Shown: piece after piece, positions 24,978 to 37,800 of the stretch
How the letters are laid out: each line of letters starts with the position of its first letter
Numbering within the stretch: position 1 is the stretch's first letter
Assembly: GCA_013399305.1 (NCBI GenBank)
Contig: VXAI01000068.1
Location: forward strand, 2,249,675 to 2,313,674
Source of the DNA: Rostratula benghalensis
Taxonomy: Eukaryota > Chordata > Aves > Charadriiformes > Rostratulidae
Length of the DNA stretch: 64,000 nucleotides
Direction of reading: 5' to 3'
Notes under the pieces: generated by a model
Database searches by the model: none
What the model saw: the letters and a program-made list of their open reading frames with translations, nothing else
What the model was told of the DNA's origin: nothing
Made by a program: the position numbers and the translations under genes

Positions 24978-25675
24978 CACCTTTCCATTTCTCTAGTGGG
25001 ACTCAAAGTAGACAGAGCATTAACATTTCAACATTTAAAGTATCCAACCTTACTTGTAGGAAGTACTTTTTAAGGAACAGAACATTAAGCCATTCTGTTG
25101 CTAAACATTAGTATTTACACTGGCAGTGACACACAAAGTATCACCCACACAAATACATTAGTTCTGCACCTACAACCACATTATTCAAATTGTTTCTGCT
25201 AAGTTGCCAGTGATGTAGGAGGCAGCTGAAGAGTACGAGTCCCCACACAGACCTTTTTCATCCTATCACAACATTTACAAGGTGTCAGCACTGAGCTGGT
25301 GTGGTACACTGCAATGCCAAATGTTGCCTTTTATCAGGCACCCACAAAATTCTCTTTAAATTAATTTTTAAGGTTCTTCTCAATTATGTCATTTGGCATA
25401 ACAAAGACTGAAATGTAATGGACACAATCCATAATTTTCTTAGGTCTTTCTTCCTGGGAATCAAATCCTGGTAACATGACACTGATTATCATTCAGAGGT
25501 TCTTACTACAGGTGCAAAAGATTAAATCTTTCCTTTTTTTTATGAAAGCAGGGGTTTCAGAATTGGTTAAAGACACCCTAAATCCTCAAACGCATACTCA
25601 TACGTGTGCATACTCATTTCCAGTACCCTTGCATTTGTTTTGGAAACAACTGGAGACTGGAATACACTTGTCAAT

Positions 25676-25681
25676 TTTATT
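25676..25681 (-). terminator. ACMSD: Candidate ACMSD polyadenylation signal AATAAA
   Basis: A canonical hexamer (TTTATT on the plus strand) about 90 bases after the stop codon, which would give a short 3' UTR of some 110 bases. Other signals further downstream are possible. Confidence 0.55.
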
Positions 25682-25770
25682 TTTCATCTGTATAATTACA
25701 CACACAAATAGAAGTTTCTCTAAGCATTCAGCGCTATTCCCGAAGTTTGGTGTCTTTAGTATCGTCATAA

Positions 25771-25833
25771 CTATTCAAATTGTTTTCTGCTAAGACCCAA
25801 AAATTCCAGAGCATTTCCAGCCTTGAGTTTATC
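25771..25833 (-). CDS. ACMSD: ACMSD last coding exon
   Basis: Encodes [20 protein letters not shown] and a TAG stop. The acceptor is TTTACAG. A second in-frame AG 12 bases on (CTCAAG|GCTGG) could delete DKLK. Confidence 0.95.
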   Translation of the reverse strand, partial: DKLKAGNALEFLGLSRKQFE

Positions 25834-28800
25834 CTGTAAAAACAAAGCACATATGTGTTTGTGTGCGCTTAACTCCCATTTTAATCAACTGGTTTTACTT
25901 ATGCTTTATAATGAACTGCTGCAAAGAGAGTAAAGGGCTTCTACCAGTCTTTGCAGAAATCAATGTACTACACTGATTTTTTAGTGTTTTATCTCAGGTC
26001 TAAAGCTAGAGGCTTAAAAAGAAGGGGAAAAACTCCCAAATGTAAAGTTCATACCTTCAGTTTATTGTCAAAATCTTCCATTGAATCAATCAATTTTCCA
26101 GGTTCCAGTTCCCCAAGTGGAAAAGGGTAATCTGTCCCCAAAATAACTTTGTCCTGGTAATAAAAAACCCCCACATGTTGTACATTTTGTAGTAAAACTA
26201 AACAATGTAGTTGCATGTGCTTTCTCAAATTTATAATAAGGCACAGGAAATTACATGTATTGGGCTGATTAATTACAAAAGTGAATATGAAGATAATCTT
26301 TGGGTTCTAACTTTCATAAGGGAAAAAAACAAAGCTTGAAAAGTATGACTTGAGTTTCTTGGGTGAATTTAAGTTGGAAAAAGTACAGCTTATTTATTGC
26401 TTTCATGGCATCTCACTGAAGTTTGGTATATTTTCATTCTGATACACAGGAAGTTCCAATTGCAAACCTCAGGCCCCTGGGAATGAGTGTATATTGCTCG
26501 GGTGAATACAACACCTATGGTAAGTTCCTACTCCGGTTGGTCTTCTGTGTTATGGTGCTGCTCTGCAACGTAACAGAGAGGCATCTATTGTCTCCTAGGC
26601 TACTCTGCAAGCAGTTTGCTTAAAATGCAATGATTAATCTTGGTTAAGATGTTGCTGTAATTAAGTGGCCAAGAAAGGGTACACAGAATTCTTCCTCCTG
26701 TTTCTTGACTTACTTTTTGGTTCTTTTTCACATTCACTGTGTGCTCTGCACTGCTGTGTGTGGTCCAAAACGAGAATGACAGGTTTTGACACATTTCTTT
26801 AATGATCTCATTAAGTTCTGTACCAAACTCAGAGAAGAGTTTGCATTCCTGAATTCAAAATTCTTGTCTACACACACACACAGAGGCACACAAAACTTAA
26901 AATTACATATATGTGAGAAGATAAATCAATAAAAAAATACAAAGCAATCAAAATTATCTTCGGTGTGATACTTGAAAAGCTGTAATAATTGCAATATGAT
27001 ACTACTTAAAGCATGGTACAGTGTAGAATTACCACACTTCAATAAAAATACTAATTTAGTTTAACTTAATTTAACTAGCATCCAGCTTCAGATAACAAAG
27101 CCAAAATCACATTTACAAAATTTCATCTATTTTTTGGAAGTCTGTAATTTTTAAAAAATGGGGATTGGATTTTAGCTGTGTGCTTGAAACACGTATCTGA
27201 GAATCTGAGTGAGATGATATGATTTGTTTCTGAAAGCAAGTCAGTGAAAAGAAAATTCAATAAAAACCTGTATGCATCTTTCCTATTATCAGCAAAGAAA
27301 AGAAACAGGCAAATCCTCAATAGGTCCACATTGGTATTGGTTCGTTTTCACAGTGGAATGATATTTCCCCAGTTTATCTGCCTTGGAGGTTGCCTATTGC
27401 CAACTCTCTTGATTTTGTCAAAAGTCTATTTTCCTTTAAGCATCATCTCCATCATTCATGGAGACATGAATACTTGAAAACCACAGTTTTAATTAAAAAT
27501 ATATGGTTTTAAATGTCTCAGGAATTTGAAGTCAAGCTCGTGAATTTGGGACACATGTTATAATATTTGAACACCACTACCAATAGGATGAAGAAAAACG
27601 TAATTCAGTATTTTATGAAATGATTTGGTTTTTTTCTTAACTTGTCATTGCTTTTTTAATTTTATTTTTATTTTTTCACCTCCAGTAGATGTCACCCCAG
27701 AGTCTCTGAAAGTATCTATACAAAACCATACAAGAAATCCAAACAGAAGATCCACATTCTATTGCCCTGTCCTATATTGTTATGTTATAATCAATTATAG
27801 AAGCCTTGCCGTAAGATTAGAATTTATACCCTCGGTCTACTAAATCAAGTTTTGATGTAGATTAAACAACATATATTTGGTTATGTATCTTTGAGCAGCT
27901 AAATACATTCCTTTGTTTCTAACATTCAATCTGATACCAAGATACTTTCTTCAGATATGAAAACCAAATATGTGCCATGCAAAAAAACCCCACCCAAACC
28001 AACCAATAAACATACTAGGTTTATATAAGAAAAAGGATTTCTCAGTAGAGGAGAAGGAAACCCAGTATTTGCCCAGCTGTTTATTAGTCAAGGTTAAATA
28101 GCCCAGATTTGTACATTCTGGTTTCCATCTCCTGTATAGCAAAGCAGAAAGAAAGAAATCCCATGTCCTCACTGGATTAATAGATATATTATTTCAATTG
28201 CATTTTTCTTTTCCTAAATGTAAAGTGTTTTGTGGCTAATTGTGATCTATTAATCAGCAGTAATATTAAGAGCTGTAAATTAATAAGAAAAATTTAGAAG
28301 CAGCATTACTGCTCTGCTCCTAGTGATACTAGGTTATTCATTTATACTCTTTGAGCTTCAGTTTTGTACCCATTGTTAAAATGGGGGTTGCAAGACCTGC
28401 CTTTAGCAACCAGCCTCAGAGAAGTCCTGTGAAGTCTCTACAGATAAGCAATATTCCTAGCATACCAGATGTGTTAATACGTTATTTCAAAGTATATCAA
28501 CAAAATCAGTTTTCCCTAGAGAAGTTTTAGTTCAATACCTTAATTAGTGCATCTCTCATTTTTAAAAGGTACACGCAGCTAATGATTAACCTCTGTGGAC
28601 CCTTCTACTCAGCAAAACTTTCGCAGTAACAGGGACCTGAATCTTAAGATGAATCTCAAAGAGCATCAAGCATAAGTTTGTCCTCTTATATTCGTGAGAA
28701 ACTGGATTTGACTTGAATCTCACCTTCTTTCCTACTCTCAGGACACCTCTCAAGAGAAGGTCAGGCTGCTATAGCTAGTGCAGCTCCAGCTTCTGGCCAG

Positions 28801-31800
28801 ACAATGTTCTGCTTTTGGGTGATGCCTCTTAAGAAATCATCATGGGGAAGCATTTGCAGAGATATACTGAATAGTTTAATCTCCTGTCAACTCAGTTTTT
28901 CACTTTTTAGAGCCAGCATCATCAGGAATTGTGTGTTTATTTATATTCACTTCAAGCTACCTCATTGTGGGGGGAGCAAAGGACTCCAGAAATGTACGTC
29001 TCTCAGAAATGTATACTTTTGCTTCCTTTAACTGGGGCAGACTCTGATGAACCCGCCCTCAAAACTAAGAAGGGATGAAGTTGAATGTACGTGACTCATC
29101 ACAGCTGTCACTGGATTTTAACATTCATAAGCCCAAAGCCAACACTTTATATTCTGGTGCCAGGTAACGGCTGTTCCCCAAGGCCCAGAAGCCACGGCTA
29201 CGCACATTTCTACACGCACTGATGCTCTTCCAGTGCAGCTCCTGGCTGTGCTCTAGAGACCTGTCCTATTTCAAACCTTCAGCTCTGAAAGTTACGGTGT
29301 CATCCTCAAGGCCCAGCCATACTGGTTCTAGCCCAGCATTTATTCATCTTATATGTGTTATTCTGCCAACGCATGGCTGCACTGGAAACGCTGAGATATT
29401 TGGCTTTTTTTTTTTTAAGGATTTGACACTTGGAATGCTATCATGTAAGAATAGCAACTTTCATCAGAAAAAAAGAGGGAACTTTTTAATCTTTGTGGTT
29501 ATAAAGCAAAGCTTGAAAATGTGAAATGAATGTTATTTTCAAGGTTAAGATGCTCTGGGCTATGAAAAAAAAATACACTTTTTTTTTCAAGTTCTCTGGA
29601 GTGTTAAAAGCATTTAAGTTTTTGGGATCTGACTCATGACTTTTCAGCACTGGGGTTCCAGCTCATGTCACATTGCCTGAACTCAAAACACTCAGAGGAG
29701 AATTAAAGAAGACAGCAACATCCCACGTAGTACGGTGGACGAATTTATTGCATTAAGAAACTTAATTTCAGAAGTCTGTTGACAAAATAAATGAGACACC
29801 AGACAGGCTATGGCTGAGTGACTTCTAGTTTATCGAGTTAGAATCACAACCTCTCTATCTTTCCTCAAACAACTAAATCTGAGTTGCAAAGGCTGTGATA
29901 AGGGGCCAAGGTCTACGTGTCACTTCTTGGGAAGAAAGGTAGAGAAGTTACAGCTTGAGTGTGGTGCGAAGAGAGCAGCTTCCCACAACAGCCACAGCTC
30001 AGAGCAGCCTTAAGAAGCAAAGCTAACTCATTGCTCAGAAGCAGAACTGCTCCAAGACTCACCTTCTAAACAGAAAAAAAAGAGTTAAGTTTGTCAGCAA
30101 AGTATTATGCATCCTGTTGTATGTTCTCTCCTGCTTGGCTCTTGACATCTACAGTTCAGCTTAACTGGATCAGAGCAGAAAAAGAATCTGTGGGTCTCAG
30201 CCACGCTGACTCATGCAGCTTCTAATTTACCAAGGTCTTTCTAACAGTGGCAGAGCATGTCTTCCAACATTTTAAAATGGAAAAAAAATGAAACAAGCAA
30301 GTGATCTTGTCTCCTTGGCATTAAAGAAAAAAAAAAAAATCTGACCACCTACCACCTAAACATGGCAATTTTAAATTCAAGAGCTAGACTCATCCCTCTA
30401 TACTATAACTGCACATATACATACACTGAGGATGAACATGGTCTAGATTTGGGGAGCCTTCTCAGCAAAGGAGATAACTGAAGGCAAGAGCTGCCGAACT
30501 GTTACTTCATAAGCCTTTGGGTGCCTTGTAAAATGGAAGTTGTGCTGTCACACTGTTGACTTTTCCATGGATCTTCAAACACAAAGTTTTCCTAAAAGGC
30601 ACAAGCACTGTAGGGGAGCTGCAGGCAGGAGTCCAGCCCCAAAGCTACAGATTTCCTGTGCAGCACAGACAGAAAACCCATGGATTTCAAAGGGCTGAGA
30701 CCCAGGCTTAGAGTACCACAATTAAAAAACCCCAATAATTTCTTCTGCGTTATTATTTTTGGCTGGCCTGGGCAAGTCACTTTTGCACCTGTTCTAGTAC
30801 AGATTTATTGCAGCAACCTGTTCAGGCTGTTAGAGATGAAAATGTGAAATCAACAGTATCTTATCTGTAGAGAGAAACAAAACATTTGTCTTTGCTGTCT
30901 TTATGAGCTTTGGCCATACAAGAGGCCCCAGTGACAGCAACAGCCCCGTAAGTGAGAAAGTACCACGTAAGCCTATAAACTAAAGTACAGGAATTGGGAA
31001 TACAGTTGCTGAGACAAGAAAGACAATGTCAGACCTTGCATTTATGTTTTTGACATCTGGTAGGTATCTGCCTGCTGGCTGCACAAACTCCATGAGGTTC
31101 AGAGATCAAGACACAAATACAGGTCTTTTGTTTATTTGTAATGATCCATTGGAAGTAGGCACAAGTGATGCCACATTCAAACCCTTTCTGAACTAAGGAA
31201 TTATTTGAATGATTTCACATTTTTGTCTCCCATGCTGTACCCAATTTAAACAGATGGCTAAACTATAAAGATTTCCTTCCTCTCTAACAAATTATTTTTG
31301 CAAACCCATGATCACAGAATCACCATAGTTGGAAAGGACCTCTGAGATCACTGAGTCCAACCACACACACACAGGAAACCCTCTACCATCTCAGCCACTA
31401 GAGCATGCCCTCAAGTGCCACATCTACAGGTTTCTTAAATACCTCCAGAGATGGTGACTCCACCACCTCCCTGGGCAGGCTGTTCCAGTGCCTGACCACT
31501 CCTTCAGTAAAGTCATTCTTCCTAATATCTAGTCTAAAGCTTTCCTGCTTCAACTTCAGACCATTTCCTCTGGTCCTGTCATTATTCACCTGGGAGAAGA
31601 AGCCAACACCCTCTTCTCCACAACCTCCTTTCAGGTACTTGTAGAGGTCTCCCCTCAGCCTCCTCTTCTCCAAACTAACCATGCCCAGGTCCCTCAGCCC
31701 CTCCTCATAGGACTTGTTCTCTAGACCCCTCAACCAGCTTTGTAGCTCTCCTCTGGACACACTCCAGCACCTCAATGTCCTTCTTGTAGTGAGGGACCCA

Positions 31801-34800
31801 GACCTGAACACAGCACTTGAGGTGAGGCCTCACCAGTGCCCAGTACAGAGACACCATCATTTCTCTACTGCCGGCCACGCTATTCCTGATACAGGCCAGG
31901 ATGCTGTTGGCATTCTCAGCCACCCAGGCACACTGCTGGCTCAGCGTTGAACTGGATGTCCACCAGCACCCCCAGGTTCTTCTCTGCTGGGCAGCTTCCC
32001 AACCACTCTTCCCCAAGCCTGTAGCGCTGCATGGGATTTAACGTTTAATGTTCTCTCCAGGATCTTCATGAAAAAAAATATGATTAACCTTTTTCTGCCT
32101 ATAAATTCCCAAAGAGAAATACAACTTGGTTTCAAGTCCACACTTAAGTTTGAAAATTAAGCCATTTGAAGACAAGGCTCCAAGTGAATGAATCAGTCTT
32201 TGCTTGCACTCTCATCCTGAACAGCCTTACACAAGGAAGTAGCCTCATTGACCTAAGGTTCACAGGGCATGATTTCCTAGATTAAAACCATCATTTCAAT
32301 ACCTCCACATTGTGGAAACATTATCAACATGGCAGAAACACATCAGTTTGTAATAGCTCAGAATGTCATTTTACTGGGTGAATCTGCTGTCTTCTTTCTG
32401 CTTTCTTCTCCTTTTTCTAGTTCACAGAGAAGTAAATAAAAAACAACTCACCTGGTTCTGGAAGCATTGTAACTCACCTCTCCTATTATACTTGTCAGCA
32501 GCCTTAGTGCACCACGATCATGTACAAGAGAGTCTGTGTAAAATGAACCAAGGTATTTTCTTGGATCCACCTCATTATCCATTGCACACAAATCAGGGCG
32601 CACGTTGAATCCGTGGGAGATTCGCCCCACTGTGTATGGAAAAGCTCCACCTGCAAGAAAAAAATTTTTAGTAACAGAAGCTGTAAATATGCAGGACTGA
32701 AAAACCAGCCACATTATCAATAGACATCTGTAAGTTTTACTGACAGCTATTTAGGAAGAAAGTGCTCTGCACAAGCAATTTTTTGCTCCTTCCCCTGCAT
32801 TAGCTTTTCTCTGTTTTCCCCACTTCTTCACTACCACCCTCCTGCTGCTTTCTTGTCCCTTTCCCTAAACAATCTCCTGTCTTCCCCACCTCCTTGTTTC
32901 CCTTAAAGGCTGTTGTAACAGCTCAAACAGTGGCTGAAACAGGTTAGAGAGTGTTCATACCAGCAGCTGATCTGGCAGATTGTCTTCTTTGGGGTAAATA
33001 GTACTCAGCTGATGGCAGACTTAGAGTGGTAACCCCGTTAGCTGACATACCAGAAGACAGGAAGTAAGGAGCAGGTGTTTCATGTGCTGTATTACTTACC
33101 GCCATGGGCAAAGCAAACTTTCAGCTTAGGAAATTTTTCAAAAATTCCTCCCATAATCATGGAGCAAATGGCCATGGTTGTTTCTGTTGGCATGCCTAAA
33201 ACCAAGGAGAGTGTTATTGTATGAGAGTTTTACTTTTTATTTTCCCATTTGAGTTTTAAATGGTATCTTCATTTTCATCAATTGTCCTTGAGCCTACTGA
33301 AAATACAGTAGTCCCAGAGCAGCTGCCAAAGGATAAGCATTATTTCTATTAGAGGGACACTAAGTTGAACATTTATTAACTGAAATGAGTACACAGGACT
33401 GGAAGCCATGATCTTCTGAATTCTAAGCCCAGTTTTGATTCTACATCAGTAAGACAGCTGACAGGGGGATTGGGTATATCATGAACTCTGCAGTACAGGC
33501 TTGATTCCCCAGCTATCTGAGCTCGAAGACGAATCTAGGATATGCCAGGTTCTCTTCTCATTTATATTTCTGGGTTTCTTTTGTGTGGAAAATGGGGCAG
33601 ATATGTTGGTGGATATTCCAATACAGATTTGGGCATTAGTTATGACATGGTGCCAGTTCCTGTGGTTTCTGTCTCTCTTTTTGCCTGCAAGTAACTTGGA
33701 TAGTCAGTGTTAGGAACATGACAGCAATTTAGGTTCCTACTTAAGGCCTCAGTTTCTGAGCACACCTAACATTTAGAATATCATGCCATTTAGGCACCTA
33801 ACTTCAGACATCCAGCCTGAAATTAGGAACTCCCTTCCACTCTTTTATGGGGGAACCAATACCTATCCAGCTCAAAAGATTGTCTTGCATTCTTGTTTTA
33901 CCATACACTCAGGTGTGTTGGACTTTCTGGTTGGACTTGATGATCCTGAGGGGCTTCTCCATCCTATATGATTCTATGATTTGTTGAGCCTGTTCTGATT
34001 AAAACTAATGGATACAGTTTTAAGATAATGCACTGGTGATTGGGACACTAAGGTTTTCTAGCGTATATTGCAGAATGTATATGGCACGTGTATTGTGTAT
34101 GTTTTTCAAAATACCTCGATTGGAAAAAGTGGAAAAATGTGCAAAACAGAGTAAGTGAGGGTGGAATCAGGTCCAAGCATTTCTAGGTATCAGTATAACC
34201 AACCTCCTGTTATTCAATGTTGTTCTGATTTCCCTGCTAGGTGAGGAAAAAAACAAAAACTGCATCATTCCCTACATCTGTAAGGAGCTTTCAAAGTATG
34301 TGTTGTTTCAGTTATAGTAGATGTAAACTTAGAATTACTTCCTTTGACCAACCTATTTCTAGGAAATAATCCAAGAAATTCTAGGAAGTAACATTTGGGT
34401 TTGCCTACTCCTTCATTATTTTTGAGGACCTCATTGCAGAGATTTTTCCCTAGTCATCTGCTATTTGTATTTAGGACAAGAGAGAATACTAGATTCTGTT
34501 GCTAGTCTGAATAATTTTAATTCTAGGTATTTAAAAGTTAGACAAACTAAACAAGCTTTAAAACAAAGGACTGCTGAATTTACACAACAGATTTAATTGT
34601 AGTACTTGATTTAAAGTAAGAAGATTTACAGAAAAATCTTGTAATTTTTCTCTGTACCTAGTATTTTTGTAACAATCTTCTGGGCATAATCTAGCAACAG
34701 TGAATAAATTTAGATTCAGCAAAGTAAGTATACACTCACCTATTAGCCAGGGAAACCAGTATTTGGACATCCTTCCATCTATCTGCATGTCCCAGGGATG

Positions 34801-37800
34801 CACAAAGAGGCAGCAATTTAATTTTTCGGCAGCCTGCAGCAAAAACAAAAAATCTTTTTAGTTATTATACTGAATCAAACTAATCATACCAATCATCACA
34901 ACAAATGCCTAATCATATTCATATCAATTGTACCAAAATGCATCTTAATTCCTAGCCATGCTTTAAAGATTACCTGCAAAATTGTACTGAGCATTACTAC
35001 TAGTAATGAAAATAGGCCCAGAAGGCAGAACTATAAGCCATGGTTGGTTATATTTACTTCTCTGAGTTATATCATGATGTCCTCACTAATTTTAAAGTTC
35101 TTTTTGAGACTACAGGATTAGGAACACTGATGATAATATTTTTTCAGCAATCCAAATGTTGCTCAGATTAATTCTGGGACTTTCCAATCCTAGACAAAGT
35201 AAGAAGGTCCCTAAAGGTCCCTTCCAACCTAGACAGTAGTGCTTAGTGACAAGGTTTAGTGATGGTTTTTTCAGTCAGTTAGGTTGATAGTTGGCCTAGA
35301 TGATCCTAAAGGTACCTTCCAACCTAGACAATTGTATGATTTATAATAATGTGGTACACAGTGCTTTTTTAGCTGTGTTTGTCAGCCATCCTGCAGTACA
35401 AAACTCAGTTCAATCTAGCATTCTTTTGGTTTCATTACACACATATATTCTCATAATGTTTTATAGAACCATTTTAGGATGGTTTTGCAGAATTGTTCCA
35501 GCTGCATTCAGGTATTGTCATTGCTCTTGCACTACATTTACCCTCTTTGACCGACTGCCTGGGTTAAAAAAAAAATAAATTATTAATCCACCCTGAGGGT
35601 CTGGATTCTAGCTGTATTCTGATCAATAATCCATCTCCACTCACGTATATTACTTCTTCACAAATTACTGACATTTTTGGAAAGGAGAATAACAGGAGAA
35701 TAATATAGGATGCTGATTATGACCGAGTAATTGAACTATGTGCTTAAATTTAAATATATAGTCATCAGAGTCATTCCTATGCTTAACCAGGATGTAACAG
35801 CTTCATTTTGTCAGATGTATTTCTGGACCTCTTCTTGTTGCTAAGGAGATTATCACACATTTGAAAAATTTGGGTTTATTTACCCATACATGCATAAATA
35901 AAGCTGCAACTTTTGGATTGTAGGGACTAATTTCCATGTACATTTGTAAACTAAAAATAGCAATTCAATTGCTTGGTAGATTGATATAGTTCATTATCAA
36001 ATATGGCCTAATTTCACAACCTTTATTATTCAGGCATTTTTCCAAAATTGATAGAGGTTTTACTTCCTATGTGTGTTGAACATAAGCTGAAGAATGAAGT
36101 ATGAAAGAGAGATCACAGTATGTTGATGAAGGGACTGGGGCACCCTCCTGTAAGGAAAAACTGAAAAAGCTGGGATTGCTTGGCCCCGAGGAGAGAAGGT
36201 TCAGTGGGGATCTCATCAATGTCTATGAATACCTGAAGGGAAGGTGTAAAGAAGCTGGAGTCAGTCTGCTTTGGTGGTGCCTTGTGCCAGGACCAGAGGC
36301 AATGGGCACAGAATGAAACACAGGAGGTTCCCTCTGAACATCAGGAAACACTTTTATTACTGTGAGGGTGACTGGGCACAGGTTGCCCAGAGGGGTTGTG
36401 GAATTCCTATCCTTGGAGATAATCAAAAGCCTTCTGCACATGGTCCAGAGCATCTGGGCACCCAGCTGTAGGTGGCCCTGCTTGCGCAGGGGGTTGGACC
36501 AGATGACCTCCAGAGGTCCCATCCAACCTCAGCCGTCCTGTGATTCTGTGAATGTGCACATCTCCAAGAGTGCAAGTTGATAACTGAATGTATATGATCA
36601 TAAAAAAATATAGCCCAGATGCTGCACTAACAGAACTCTCGAATAAATTGAGCATTCTGAAAAATAACTTCTGTGGATGAATATCAAACTGACAGCTATA
36701 ATAACCTGTGAAATAGATACAGAATGCACATTAATTAATCCCCATAATTTAGACAAATGACCATCCTCATCTGGACCTTGGGCTAAGTAATGCAATTGTA
36801 TTAATTTTAGAATCAATACATTCAGTTTGGAACTTTTGGTCCCATTCTGATAATTTTGTATCATTCTGTAGCTCTATGGGTACCTCTGAAAATCTCAGGG
36901 TGTTGTATCAATTATCTCAGTAGGACTGGAAACAGTAACTTCATCCCAAAAGCGAGCAGTGTATAAATGCTTTATTTCATACTTCACCTATCCTCACAAA
37001 CCAAGACGACAACTCTACTGTGAGAACTCATATCATTATTCTAAAATATGTTTCAGAATGTTTTGTATGGTATTACTGTCATTAGATCCTATACAATTAT
37101 AATCTATAATGAATTAGCATATAGAATTAAAGCATTGATCACTAAGGAGATTAGAAGGTCTAATTGTTTTAATGTACCTATAAATTTAGTTGATGATTGG
37201 GTATGTCCCAAGATACTTTTAATCAGAATTCCATATCATAGAATTCCCCAAAATAAGGCAAGAAACATTTACTCACAGCATAAATATCGTACAGTTCTGG
37301 TGCATTCAGGTCCCATTCATTGACATGAGATCCTATCTGAACTCCAGGAAACCCAAGTTCATTCACGCAGCGATGCATTTCCTTTACAGCCAGCTCTGGA
37401 GCTTGCAAAGGTAACGTACCCAAGCCAACAAACCTCTTGGGGTGCTTTTTTACTGTAGCAGCTAAGTCATTATTTAACATCTGGGCTAGGTCTAAAGTGT
37501 CCTGAGGTTTGGCCTGGTAAGATATTAAGCAGAATAGTATATTAAAATATAGTTCTCAAATGTTATCACCTTTGGAAGATATTGGATAAATGTCACAGCA
37601 AAAAAATTCAGGAAGAAAGTTGGTACCTAAAATTTACTTTACAGTTCTGAACTGCTAAAAGCCAGCAGGACTAAATTCTGCCTCCTTTTAAAACCCATGG
37701 GGGCAGTTCTGCTTCTTGTCTTGAACATTTTATCAACTGCTGTTGCCTTTACTTCTCAGGATGTGTGTAATAAAGCCCCACTTGCTGAATCACTTAAGTG

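Larger units (their letters stand above)
21900..25670. other. Intergenic region between ACMSD and CCNT2
   Basis: About 4 kb separating the ACMSD 3' end from the CCNT2 promoter. It contains the Z-X-Y block, T/A homopolymers (23778, 23865 and a long T tract at 24608-24628) and a TATA-plus-donor motif near 24.9 kb. I see no convincing protein-coding gene; open frames such as those at 22443-22871 and 23049-23486 have no recognisable family. Confidence 0.6.
33196..37276 (-). other. ACMSD: ACMSD introns 6 and 5
   Basis: Outside exon 6 and the CR1 copies at 33.9, 35.2 and 36.1 kb, nothing further is recognisable. Four CR1 pieces in about 2.6 kb make this the densest transposon cluster of the window. 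Intron 7 (32651-33099) is short and plain. Confidence 0.65.

Noticed and set aside
31398..32016. Two overlapping minus-strand frames as possible genes
   Set aside because: Both are pieces of one frameshifted CR1 copy.
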